Below are positions 29,777 to 38,322 of a DNA stretch of 64,000 bases, piece by piece. Within the stretch, counting starts at the first letter, position 1. Every line of letters starts with the position of its first letter. The stretch is from assembly GCF_015163715.1 (NCBI RefSeq), contig NZ_JADDUM010000188.1, positions 1 through 64,000 on the forward strand, written 5' to 3'. A program made the translations under genes and the position numbers. Source of the stretch: Pseudomonas cyclaminis. Its GTDB lineage: Bacteria; Pseudomonadota; Gammaproteobacteria; Pseudomonadales; Pseudomonadaceae. Below the pieces are notes generated by a model. The model saw only the letters and a list, made by a program, of their open reading frames with translations. It did not search any database and was not told the DNA's origin.

Positions 29777-30565
29777 ATGCGTTCACCTTCCCGGCGGCTG
29801 TGGGCCGCGGGTATGGCCCTGGGGGCGTTGTGCACGGCGGGGTTGGCGCAGGCCGCCAGTTCGGTGCTGATCTGGCCCATCGACCCGGTGCTGGAAGCGG
29901 ATCAACAGGCCAGCGCGCTGTGGCTGGAGAACCGCGGCACGGAAACCGCGAGCCTGCAGATTCGCGTATTTGCCTGGAGCCAGAGCGGCTTCGACGAGCA
30001 GTACCAGAACCAGCGCGATGTGATCGGCAGCCCGCCGGTGGCCAGGATCGAGCCGGGGCAGAAGCAACTGGTGCGCCTGACCCGCACCCGTGAAGTGCCG
30101 CCGGGCCAGGAGCTGGCCTATCGCATCATCATTGATGAAATCCCTTCGCCATTGCAGGTGCCCACGCCGCCGGAAGGCAAGAATACGGCGGCGGCGATCC
30201 GTTTCCAGATGCGCTACTCGGTACCGTTGTTCGCCTACGGCGCGGGGCTGTGGAGCAAGGAGGACGCCACGCGTCAGCGCGATCCGGCAGGCGCGGGCAA
30301 GCCGGACCTGAGCTGGCACAAGGTCACGGTGGCGGGGCGCAACTACATCGAGGTGCGAAACCAGGGCGCGGTGCATGCGCGGCTGACGGACGCGTCGTTC
30401 AAACAGAGCGGGCAGGCCCGGCCGCTGGTGGAGGGGTTGCTGGGTTATGTGCTGCCCGGCGCGACCATGCGCTGGCCGGTTCCGGATGCGCTGTCGGCTG
30501 ATCAGCCATTGCAGGTTCGTGTCAACGGTGCAGCGCAGTTGGAGAGCCTCGCGCCGAAGCGTTGA
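29777..30565 (+). CDS. periplasmic pilus chaperone (PapD-like, Csu type)
   Basis: A 262-residue chaperone with a signal peptide ending GLAQAA and two immunoglobulin-like domains. SSVLIWPIDPVLEADQQASALWLENRG is the conserved first strand; RIEPGQKQLVRLTR and LAYRIIIDEIP carry the family's G1 and F1 regions. It caps SCPU subunits in the periplasm and delivers them to the usher. AAGGAGT lies just before the ATG at 29777. Confidence 0.93.
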   Translation: MRSPSRRLWAAGMALGALCTAGLAQAASSVLIWPIDPVLEADQQASALWLENRGTETASLQIRVFAWSQSGFDEQYQNQRDVIGSPPVARIEPGQKQLVRLTRTREVPPGQELAYRIIIDEIPSPLQVPTPPEGKNTAAAIRFQMRYSVPLFAYGAGLWSKEDATRQRDPAGAGKPDLSWHKVTVAGRNYIEVRNQGAVHARLTDASFKQSGQARPLVEGLLGYVLPGATMRWPVPDALSADQPLQVRVNGAAQLESLAPKR

Positions 30566-30636
30566 GGGTGGTGTAGCGGGGCTGGGAAGCTCCGGGTGTT
30601 AAGCGGATGGAGATGTCCATTGAAGGACACAACGCC

Positions 30637-32982
30637 ATGGTGAGTCGTGGTCGGGCTCGTCATCTATGGCTGTCGGTGGTGGTCAGCGGGCTGTGGGGCG
30701 TGGCAGTGGCGGGCGACCTGCCGCCGCCGCCGAGCAGTATGGAGGCTGTCGCCGATGCACAGCTGTTTCTGGAGTTGGTGGTCAACCAGATGGACACCGG
30801 CCGCGTCATTGCCGTCGACCAGCGCGCCGGGCAGTTGTACGTGCCGGCGGGCGCGCTGCAGGACGTGGGCATGAAGCTGCCCGGTGAACTCAGCGGCAGC
30901 GTGGCGCTGGACGCAATCCCCGGCCTGCACAGCGACTACGATAGCAACGGCCAGCGCCTGTTGATCGACGTGCCGCCGTCGTGGTTGCAGGAGCAGTTCA
31001 TCGGCAACCGCAACACCTACCCGCGCACCCAGGCCATGAGCAGCTTTGGCGCCTTGTTCAACTATGACCTGTATTTCAACGACACCGACGAAGGCGGCAG
31101 TTACCTCGCGGCCTGGAACGAAGTGCGGCTGTTCGACAACTGGGGCACCTTGTCCAACACCGGGCAGGTCCGCCAGACCCTGGCCGGCGGTATCAACGAC
31201 AGTACCCTCAACAATGGCTACCGGCGTTACGACACCACTTGGCGCTTCTCTGACGATGAACGGATGCTCACCTATGAAGCGGGTGATGTGATCAGCGGTT
31301 CGCTGCCCTGGAGCAGCTCGGTGCGCTTGGGCGGGGTACAGTTTTCCCGCGACTTTGCGGTGCGCCCCGACCTGGTCACTTATCCCTTGCCGCAATTTGC
31401 CGGCGAGGCGGCGGTGCCGTCGTCGGTGGATTTGTTCATCAACGGCTACAAATCCGAAAGCGCGCTGCTGCAACCTGGCCCTTACACCCTGACCAACGTC
31501 CCATTTATCAACGGCGCGGGTGAAGCCGTGGTGGTCACCACCGATGCCCTGGGTCGCCAGGTGTCGACCACGGTGCCGTTCTACGTCACCAGCACGTTGT
31601 TGCAACAAGGCTTGACGGATTTTTCGGTGGCGGCCGGGACGTTGCGCCGCGACTACACCGTGCGGGATTTCTCCTACGGGCCAGGGGTGACCAGTGCGAC
31701 ATTGCGTTACGGTTATTCCGACAACCTGACCCTGGAAAGCCACGTCGAAGCGTCCAGTGACCTGACCCTCGGCGGGCTGGGCGGCAACGTGCGACTGGGC
31801 AATTTCGGCGTGCTCAACACGGCCCTCAGCCAGAGCCAGTTCGAAGGCCGCAATGGCCAGCAACTGAGCCTGGGTTATCAGTACAACAGCAGCCATTACA
31901 GCCTGTCCTACCAACGGGTCGAACGGCGCGCCGACTACGCCGACCTGACGCTGGTCGACACTCCCTACGCGAGTTTGAGCAAGCGCAGTGAACAGGTGAC
32001 CTTGAGCCTTAATCTTGAGCGTTTCGGCAGCCTGGGCCTGGGCTATTTCGACGTGCAGGCCGCGGACGACTCGCGCACGCGGCTGCTCAACCTGAGCTGG
32101 AGCAAACCGTTATGGCGCAACACCAGTTTCTACCTGTCGGCCAACCGCGAGATCGGCGACAGCAACTGGGCCATGCAGGCGCAACTGGTCATCCCGTTCG
32201 ACCTCAACGGCAGCCTCGCGTTGAGCACAGAACGCGGCAAGGACGGCACTGGCCGCCAGCGGGTCAACTACAGCAGCGCCGTGCCCAGCCAAGGTGGGTT
32301 CGGCTATAACCTGGGCTATGCCCAGGGCGACGCACCCAGCTATCGACAGGCTGACTTGACCTGGCGTTTGCAGTCGGTGCAATTGCAGGCCGGGGTGTAT
32401 GGCAGCAGCGATGCCGAGACGCGTTGGGCGGATGCCAGCGGTTCGTTGGTGTGGATGGGCGGCGACACGTTTGCCGCCAACCGCATCAATGATGCGTTTG
32501 TGGTGGTGAGCACTCAGGGCTTTGCCGGGATTCCGGTGCGTTACGAGAACCAACTGGTGGGCGAGACCGACCGCAACGGGCATTTGCTGGTGCCCTGGAG
32601 CAGTGCGTATTACCGGGGCAAGTATGAAATCGACCCACTGAACTTGCCGCTGAATGTACAGAGTCCCAACGTGGAACAACGGGTCTCGGTGCGCCGTGGC
32701 GCGGGTTATCTGCTGGAGTTTCCGCTGCGCCGCGTGCTGGCGGCGAGTGTCACGCTGGTGGACAGCCAGCACCAGGAATTGCCCCTGGGCAGCCTGGTGG
32801 TGCATGAGCAAAGCGGCCAGCAGGCGGTGGTGGGCTGGGATGGTTTGGTGTACCTGGAAAACCTGTCGGCCCATAACACCTTGCAGGTGACGCTGGGGCA
32901 AGGGCGTACTTGCCAGGCGACCTTCGATGTGGACGAGCAACAACAAGGCGTGCCGCTGATCGGGCCGTTGGTGTGCCAGTGA
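30637..32982 (+). CDS. outer-membrane fimbrial usher (archaic chaperone-usher type)
   Basis: A 781-residue outer-membrane usher. After the signal peptide come an N-terminal chaperone-binding domain, the 24-strand pore (about residues 140-620) with its plug (LFINGYKSESALLQPGPYTLTNVPFINGAGEAVVVTTDALG), and C-terminal domains ending in a Cys pair (GRTCQATF, GPLVCQ). The length fits Csu-type ushers, which are shorter than classical PapC. The third in-frame ATG (30637) is chosen because GAAGGA lies upstream; ATGs at 30607 and 30613 are alternatives. Confidence 0.94.
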   Translation: MVSRGRARHLWLSVVVSGLWGVAVAGDLPPPPSSMEAVADAQLFLELVVNQMDTGRVIAVDQRAGQLYVPAGALQDVGMKLPGELSGSVALDAIPGLHSDYDSNGQRLLIDVPPSWLQEQFIGNRNTYPRTQAMSSFGALFNYDLYFNDTDEGGSYLAAWNEVRLFDNWGTLSNTGQVRQTLAGGINDSTLNNGYRRYDTTWRFSDDERMLTYEAGDVISGSLPWSSSVRLGGVQFSRDFAVRPDLVTYPLPQFAGEAAVPSSVDLFINGYKSESALLQPGPYTLTNVPFINGAGEAVVVTTDALGRQVSTTVPFYVTSTLLQQGLTDFSVAAGTLRRDYTVRDFSYGPGVTSATLRYGYSDNLTLESHVEASSDLTLGGLGGNVRLGNFGVLNTALSQSQFEGRNGQQLSLGYQYNSSHYSLSYQRVERRADYADLTLVDTPYASLSKRSEQVTLSLNLERFGSLGLGYFDVQAADDSRTRLLNLSWSKPLWRNTSFYLSANREIGDSNWAMQAQLVIPFDLNGSLALSTERGKDGTGRQRVNYSSAVPSQGGFGYNLGYAQGDAPSYRQADLTWRLQSVQLQAGVYGSSDAETRWADASGSLVWMGGDTFAANRINDAFVVVSTQGFAGIPVRYENQLVGETDRNGHLLVPWSSAYYRGKYEIDPLNLPLNVQSPNVEQRVSVRRGAGYLLEFPLRRVLAASVTLVDSQHQELPLGSLVVHEQSGQQAVVGWDGLVYLENLSAHNTLQVTLGQGRTCQATFDVDEQQQGVPLIGPLVCQ

Positions 32983-33950
32983 GGGGCAAGGCATGCTTGC
33001 TGCTTGGGCTGCTGCTGTCAGGCCCGGCGATGGCGGCGTGCTCGGTGGTCACCAGCGCGCCGGCCAGTTTCGGCTCGATCAGTTCGATGACGGTACGCAC
33101 GGCCGCACAAACCAGTTCGACCACCAACGCCGGGTTGAGCTGCACATCGGCGCTGATTTCGCTGCTGGTGTCGTCGGACCACTTCTACGCCACCATCACC
33201 TCGACCCAGAGCGGCATGGTCGGGCCGACCGGTGACGTGATCGGCTACACAATCTACGGCAACAACAGCAGCAGCTATCCGATCACCCGCGGCACGCAGT
33301 TTGATTTTGGTGGCGCCGGGGGGATTGCCCAGGCGTTGGGGCTGATCGCGGGGCCAGGGGCGAAAACCGTGCCGCTGTACCTGAGCAGCATCACCGGCAG
33401 CAATGTGGCGGCGGGGCTGTATACCGAGACGTTGAACATTGCCTGGAACTGGAACTATTGCTCGGGCATCGGCATTGGCGGGATCTGCCTGGGGCGTGAT
33501 ATTGGCAATGCCGTCGCGACCCTGACAGTCAGCATGACCGTCACCAACGACTGCCAGATCACCGCGCCCAATATCAGCTTTGGCAGCGCCCCGGTGATCA
33601 GTGGGTTCACGGCCGTAACGGGGCAGACGGTCAATATCGCCTGTACCAAAGGCAGTGCCTACACCGTGGGCCTGAGCGATGGCCAGAACCCGCTGAGTGT
33701 GGGCGGGCGGCGGCGCATGATCTCGGGCAGCAACTATCTGGCCTACGACATTTTCAAAAGCGCTGGCACCACGCGCTGGGGCAGTGTCGGCGCGGCGCGG
33801 CGGGCCAGCTCAACGGCCGAGGTCAACCCCGGTAATGGCTTGGGCACCGGCAGCCAGGTATTCAACTACAACGCCAGAATCTACACCGACCAGACCACGC
33901 CACCTGCCGGCACCTACCTCGACAACGTGGTGCTGGACGTGGGCTTCTAG
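32979..33950 (+). CDS. two-domain SCPU tip adhesin of the pilus
   Basis: A 323-residue secreted protein with a signal peptide ending GPAMA and two SCPU domains: N-terminal (AACSVVTSAPASFGSISS, GLYTETLNIAWNW) and C-terminal (TVTNDCQITAPNISFGSAPV, GTYLDNVVLDVGF). This two-domain layout is that of the Csu tip adhesin CsuE. It starts with a GTG overlapping the usher stop (GTGA at 32979-32982) and ends the operon. The hydrophobic loops expected at the tip cannot be judged by eye. Confidence 0.85.
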   Translation: MRGKACLLLGLLLSGPAMAACSVVTSAPASFGSISSMTVRTAAQTSSTTNAGLSCTSALISLLVSSDHFYATITSTQSGMVGPTGDVIGYTIYGNNSSSYPITRGTQFDFGGAGGIAQALGLIAGPGAKTVPLYLSSITGSNVAAGLYTETLNIAWNWNYCSGIGIGGICLGRDIGNAVATLTVSMTVTNDCQITAPNISFGSAPVISGFTAVTGQTVNIACTKGSAYTVGLSDGQNPLSVGGRRRMISGSNYLAYDIFKSAGTTRWGSVGAARRASSTAEVNPGNGLGTGSQVFNYNARIYTDQTTPPAGTYLDNVVLDVGF

Positions 33951-34684
33951 AACGGCTGCATGGGCGGCGGCGGCTGATCCATCGGGCTGACCATCGCATA
34001 GTTGTAGCCGCCGCCAGACCAGTATTGCGCCTGCAACCCATCCGCCGAGCGCTGGCCACGGGGCAGGAAACCGTTGTTGGGACCCGGTGGGCGAATGTAG
34101 AAACTGATGCGCCGACCGTGCGGGTCTTCGTACAGCACCATGGCGGCGGCGCCTTGCTCGGTGGTGAGCAACCGGCCGCTGACCGGCTTGAAGCCTGACT
34201 GGCTCAAGTCCGGCAGGCGATGGGCCTGGTTGAAGTAGCGGTCGAGCCAGGCCTGCATCGTGCCGCTGTCCTGGCCGTTGTAGTCGGCGGGCATGATGCC
34301 CTCCTGGGCAAACAGGCGGAACGCTTGCATCGCGTCGGCCATGGGCAACATCGACGCTTGCGTGGCTTCGCGGGCGTGCCAGCCGCCGAGGCCGCCGAGG
34401 CTCACGGCAACCAGCAACACCGCCGCCGTGGCGAAGTGACGGCGCGATTGCTGCTTGATGCGCTGGCGGATCAGCGCCGGGTCCAGCGCCGGGTTGGCCG
34501 GCTGTTGCAAGGCACCGCTGAGTGACGCGCGCAGCAATTGCGCGTCGTGCTGCCAGGCCTGTACCTGGGCCGCGACCTCAGGGTGGGCCGCCAAATAAGT
34601 CTCGAGCAGGCGCCGGTCACTCTCCAGGAGTTGGTGATCGACGTAGGCATGCAGGTCGCGTTCGCTGGGGGGCAGGCTGATCAT
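33947..34684 (-). CDS. anti-sigma factor, single-pass membrane protein
   Basis: A 245-residue protein. Residues 1-75 form a cytoplasmic helical domain (ERDLHAYVDHQLLESDRRLLETYLAAHP) without the CxxC zinc pair of ZAS factors. One membrane helix lies near residues 87-107 (HFATAAVLLVAVSLGGLGGW), and the periplasmic part resembles DUF-type anti-sigma sensors (TTEQGAAAMVLYEDPHGRRISFYIRP). Its ATG overlaps the sigma stop (ATGA at 34681-34684), so it is coupled to the ECF sigma gene it should inhibit. It ends overlapping the converging pilus gene by 4 bp. Confidence 0.88.
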   Translation of the reverse strand: MISLPPSERDLHAYVDHQLLESDRRLLETYLAAHPEVAAQVQAWQHDAQLLRASLSGALQQPANPALDPALIRQRIKQQSRRHFATAAVLLVAVSLGGLGGWHAREATQASMLPMADAMQAFRLFAQEGIMPADYNGQDSGTMQAWLDRYFNQAHRLPDLSQSGFKPVSGRLLTTEQGAAAMVLYEDPHGRRISFYIRPPGPNNGFLPRGQRSADGLQAQYWSGGGYNYAMVSPMDQPPPPMQPF

Positions 34685-35193
34685 TTGAGTATCCGCAGGG
34701 AAGGGCTGGCAATTTCGCCATCGCTGAGTTGGCGCAAGGCTTGGCGTGCCCGGGACAAGCGCGACATCACGGTGCCTATGGGCACGTCGAGGATGTCGGC
34801 GACCTCCTTGTAGCTCAAGCCTTCTATCGACACCCATAACAGCAGGGCACGCTGTTCGGTGTTGAGCTGATCGAAGGCTTGCAGGGTCGACTGAGCGATC
34901 ACCGTGCGCTCCACCGACGGCTGTGCATCGTCGCGGCCGGTAAAAAATTCCAGCATGCGTGCATAGCGGCGGGTGCGGCGGTGGGCGTCGAGGAACTGCC
35001 GGTAGAGGATCGAGAACAGCCACGCACGCAGGTCGCCCTCGATGCGCTTGTCGGCCCAACGGTTGATTGCCCGTTCCAGAGTGGCCTGCACCAGGTCGTC
35101 GGCGCTGCTGGCGTTACGGGTCAGGGACACGGCAAAACGCCGCAGCCTGGGGATGAGTTCACGTAACGGTTCGTCGAGTTCATGCATCGGCAT
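34681..35193 (-). CDS. ECF-subfamily RNA polymerase sigma factor
   Basis: A 170-residue ECF sigma factor with region 2 (SLTRNASSADDLVQATLERAINRW, LRAWLFSILYRQFLDAHRR) and region 4 (LLLWVSIEGLSYKEVADILDVPIGTVMSRLSRARQAL). It directs polymerase to a small regulon under control of the membrane anti-sigma encoded downstream. A promoter GGAATAA-N14-CGTCTA lies upstream of it, and the same element precedes the SrpA-type peroxidase operon 4 kb away, so it probably activates itself and that operon in response to an oxidative or envelope signal (inference). ATGs at 35193 and 35187 are both possible starts. Confidence 0.93.
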   Translation of the reverse strand: MPMHELDEPLRELIPRLRRFAVSLTRNASSADDLVQATLERAINRWADKRIEGDLRAWLFSILYRQFLDAHRRTRRYARMLEFFTGRDDAQPSVERTVIAQSTLQAFDQLNTEQRALLLWVSIEGLSYKEVADILDVPIGTVMSRLSRARQALRQLSDGEIASPSLRILK

Positions 35194-35218
35194 TCAAGTC
35201 TGGCAGGGTGTGCTGAGG

Positions 35219-35245
35219 TAGACGCTTGCCCCTGTAGGTTATTCC
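35219..35245 (-). promoter_or_regulatory. ECF-type promoter of the sigma/anti-sigma operon
   Basis: On the minus strand GGAATAA (35239-35245), a 14-bp spacer and CGTCTA (35219-35224) form an ECF-style promoter 26 bp before the sigma start codon. The element and spacing match the one at 39141-39167, supporting autoregulation. Confidence 0.7.
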
Positions 35246-35341
35246 ACTCTTGGAGAAAAGAAACCTGACAGGTGCTGGTAAGAAGATTCTGCATAGTTTG
35301 TGAGCCTGTAATCTCGTGTTCGCCCCTCAATCGACACCTGT

Positions 35342-35364
35342 ACTGCCAGAACTGTTTTGGCAGT
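35342..35364. promoter_or_regulatory. inverted repeat before the adenylation-enzyme operon (possible operator)
   Basis: ACTGCCA and TGGCAGT are perfect 7-bp arms separated by 9 bp and end 20 bases before the ATG at 35385. It may be an operator for an unlinked regulator or a hairpin in the 5' leader. No clear promoter was recognised in the same gap. Confidence 0.45.
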
Positions 35365-35384
35365 GAACCTACGAGGGTGTGTCC

Positions 35385-36992
35385 ATGACGTTTTCACCGA
35401 TCGATAAGCCGTTTCTCCCCCCTCCCGCGCTCGCGCATTTGCCGGCCTTTCAGCAGGTGTTGTTTAAGCAATGGGGAAGCGGCCCGTCAACCCAGGTTGC
35501 GTATGGCTGTGTGCACCACGCCATTGAGGTGCAATCGGCGCTGGTGCCGCAAGCCACGGCGGCGGTGTGCGCAGGCCGGCGCATCAGCTATGAACAGCTC
35601 AACCGACAAGCCAATCGGTTAGCCGTGCGCTTGATTGAGCAGGGTGTGAAACGCGGTGACACGGTGGCGTTGTTTGTCGAGCGGTCGATTCCGATGCTGG
35701 TGGGGTTGTTGGCGGTGTTGAAGGTGGGGGCCGCGTACGTGCCGCAGGACGCCAGAATCGTTCCGACCCTGCAGTTGGCGATGATCCTCGATTCATTGAG
35801 CAGCCCCGTGATTCTCACTTTGTCGCACCTGCTGGATGGCATTCCGCAAGAGGCGGTCCATCGCTGTCTGTGCCTGGACGTGTTCCTTGCCGAAGAACCC
35901 CAGGTCGCAGAGAACAATGACCGGGTATTTGCCGCTGCCGCCCCTGAAGACCTGTGTTTCGTGTTGTTTACCTCCGGCACGACAGGGCGTCCCAACGGCG
36001 TGTGTGTCACGCATCGCAACGTCTGCAATATCTTGCTGACGTCGCCGGGGCGCATGGGCATGGCGCCAGGCCGCAATGTCGGGCAGATCCTCAATATCGG
36101 TTTTGATATGGCCGCCTGGGAGATTCTCGGCTGCCTGGCCCAAGGGGCGACTCTGCTGATTCGTGGCAAGGACATCGCCCAGACGGCTGCACAGTGCCAT
36201 GTGTTGATCGCGACGCCCTCGATACTCTCTACGCTGGATCCCAGGCAGTGTCCCGAACTCGATGTGGTCGCCGTGGCCGGAGAGCCCTGTTCCCATGCGC
36301 TTGCCGAACAGTGGGCGGCACACTGCACGTTCTACAACGGCTGCGGCCCGACTGAAACCACCATCATCAATACGCTGCACCGGCATGTACCGGGCGCGTT
36401 ATTGACCATCGGCCAGCCGACCGCCAATAACACCGTGTATGTGCTTGACGAACAGGGACGTGCCTGTGAGCTGGGCGAAATGGGTGAAATGTGGGCCGGC
36501 GGCGCGGGGGTGACGGCTGGTTATCTCAATAACCCGGCGTTGACCTTGGAGCGTTACCACCCGGACCCCTTCCTTGGCGGCGATGCCATGATGTTTCGCA
36601 CGCGGGACCTGGGGCGCTGGACGACCGACGGGCAACTCGAACATTTGGGGCGAGTGGATGACCAGGTGAAAATTCGCGGTTTTCGGGTGGAACTGGACGC
36701 CGTGTCTGCAGCCTTGGAAGCCGCCGACGGTTGTGCGCGGGCGGTCGCGCTGAAGCTCGACGACCGCAGCCTGGTGGCGTTTGTTTCGCCGGCCAGCGCC
36801 GACATTGACGCCTGCCGCATCCAATGCGAGCAGCGCCTGGCTTACTACTGCGTGCCGTTGCTGATTTTCGCCGTGGAGCATTTTCCACTGACCGCCAGGG
36901 GCAAGATCGACAAGGCGCTATTGCTGCAGCGAGCCCGGAAACGGTGTGAGGCATTGCTGGCGCTCTCGCAAGCGGAGGCCTGCCATGATTGA
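35385..36992 (+). CDS. stand-alone NRPS-type adenylation (AMP-forming) enzyme
   Basis: A 535-residue ANL-superfamily enzyme with the core motifs of an amino-acid-type adenylation domain: LFTSGTTGRPNGV (A3), YNGCGPTETTI (A5), FRTRDLGRW (A7), LGRVDDQVKIRGFRVE (A8) and LTARGKIDKALLL (A10). No phosphopantetheine carrier or condensation domain follows. An extra 55-residue N-terminal stretch precedes the fold. Its ATG lies behind GAGGGTG, and the next gene overlaps its end by 8 bp. The acid it activates is unknown. Pairing with a membrane reductase and a crotonase suggests it loads a carboxylic or amino acid for reduction or modification; this is inference. Confidence 0.87.
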   Translation: MTFSPIDKPFLPPPALAHLPAFQQVLFKQWGSGPSTQVAYGCVHHAIEVQSALVPQATAAVCAGRRISYEQLNRQANRLAVRLIEQGVKRGDTVALFVERSIPMLVGLLAVLKVGAAYVPQDARIVPTLQLAMILDSLSSPVILTLSHLLDGIPQEAVHRCLCLDVFLAEEPQVAENNDRVFAAAAPEDLCFVLFTSGTTGRPNGVCVTHRNVCNILLTSPGRMGMAPGRNVGQILNIGFDMAAWEILGCLAQGATLLIRGKDIAQTAAQCHVLIATPSILSTLDPRQCPELDVVAVAGEPCSHALAEQWAAHCTFYNGCGPTETTIINTLHRHVPGALLTIGQPTANNTVYVLDEQGRACELGEMGEMWAGGAGVTAGYLNNPALTLERYHPDPFLGGDAMMFRTRDLGRWTTDGQLEHLGRVDDQVKIRGFRVELDAVSAALEAADGCARAVALKLDDRSLVAFVSPASADIDACRIQCEQRLAYYCVPLLIFAVEHFPLTARGKIDKALLLQRARKRCEALLALSQAEACHD

Positions 36993-38277
36993 TGCGCTGA
37001 CCCACACCGTTGTACCGCCCAAACTGTCGCTTTGGCGCCGCTGGTCTGCGTTGCCGTTATTCTCTTATTACAACCGCCTGGTGGCCCTGGTATTGATGGG
37101 AAACGCGGTCTATGTGTGGTTGACCCTGCAAGGCATAACGGTTCAGGTGCTGTCGGACATGGTGTTGGTCAATCTTTCGGTTGTCATCTTGATTCGCCAG
37201 CAATACGTCATAAATGCGCTGTTCTGGCTGGCGACGCGGATTCCGCGCTCATGGCCGCTGCGCGTGCGGCGCAGCGCGGCCAAGGTGTACCACATTGGTG
37301 GGTTGCACAGCGGCGCAGCCCTGGCGGCCACTGGTTGGTTTGCGGCCCTGTTCGGGGTGCAGGTCACGCGTTATTTGCATGAGCCTGGCAGCGTTTCGTC
37401 TGCCTGGCTGTGGGTCTGCAGCACGCTGCTGAGCCTGTTGCTGCTGATGGTGATCATGGCTCAACCGGGCATTCGTGGCAGGTTTCACAACGCGTTCGAG
37501 CGGGTTCATCGGTTTGCTGGCTGGGGCGCGTTGCTGTTGTTCTGGGGGCTGACGCTATCGGCATCCGTCGAGCACGCATCGAGCCTGCTGCACAGTGGGG
37601 CGTTCTGGATGCTGGTGCTGCTGACTCTCAGCATCGCTTTGCCCTGGCTGCGGCTGCGCAAGGTCGCTGTTGAGCACACGCGACCTTCCAGGCATGCGGT
37701 CATCACGCGCTTTAAGCACACCACACCGTTCCCGGGCTCGTCCAATGCGATCAGCCGGCATCCGCTGCTGGAGTGGCATGCCTTTGCCAATATCCCCGCA
37801 CCCGGTGAGGCAGGTTTTCGTCTGATCATTTCCCGGGCAGGGGATTGGACTGGGCGGTATATCGAGGACCTGCCTGAGCATGTATGGGTAAAGGGCATCA
37901 CGACCGCTGGCGTGGCCAATGTGGAGACCCTGTTCAAGTCTGTGGTGTACATCGCCACCGGCAGTGGCATCGGGCCGGTCATGCCGCATCTGCTCGCCGC
38001 GCAGGTGCCTATCCGGTTGATCTGGTCTACCCGTAGCCCGCGTAAAACCTACGGTGACGCGCTGGTCGAAGAAATTCTGCTGGCCCAGCCAGACGCGGTG
38101 ATCTGGGACACCGATGAGCGCGGCAAACCTGACCTGGTGCAACTGGCCTACGGCGCTGTGCAGCTCTTTGGGGCGGAAGCGGTGATCTGTATTGCCAACC
38201 AAGGGTTGACGCAGCGGGTGGTGGCAGAGCTGGAGGCCAGGGATATACCGGCCTATGGCGCTATCTGGGACTCCTGA
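36985..38277 (+). CDS. membrane ferric-reductase-like flavoprotein with FNR-type C-terminus
   Basis: A 430-residue protein. Residues 30-235 contain about six membrane helices with histidines placed as haem or metal ligands (AKVYHIGGLHSGAALAATGW, FERVHRFAGWGALLLFW). Residues 250-430 look like a ferredoxin-reductase NAD(P)/flavin module (ISRHPLLEWHAFANIPAPGE, YIATGSGIGPVMPHLLA, then LIWSTRSP). As far as I recall this layout matches the putative membrane flavoproteins typified by Aspergillus nidulans TmpA, also known in bacteria beside or fused to adenylation enzymes. It overlaps the preceding gene by 8 bp, with GGAGG upstream. Substrate and electron route are unknown. Confidence 0.75.
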   Translation: MIDALTHTVVPPKLSLWRRWSALPLFSYYNRLVALVLMGNAVYVWLTLQGITVQVLSDMVLVNLSVVILIRQQYVINALFWLATRIPRSWPLRVRRSAAKVYHIGGLHSGAALAATGWFAALFGVQVTRYLHEPGSVSSAWLWVCSTLLSLLLLMVIMAQPGIRGRFHNAFERVHRFAGWGALLLFWGLTLSASVEHASSLLHSGAFWMLVLLTLSIALPWLRLRKVAVEHTRPSRHAVITRFKHTTPFPGSSNAISRHPLLEWHAFANIPAPGEAGFRLIISRAGDWTGRYIEDLPEHVWVKGITTAGVANVETLFKSVVYIATGSGIGPVMPHLLAAQVPIRLIWSTRSPRKTYGDALVEEILLAQPDAVIWDTDERGKPDLVQLAYGAVQLFGAEAVICIANQGLTQRVVAELEARDIPAYGAIWDS

Positions 38278-38322
38278 AACAGCGCTTTGTTAGTCGAGTG
38301 ATATCGATCTGTGGAGGTGTTT

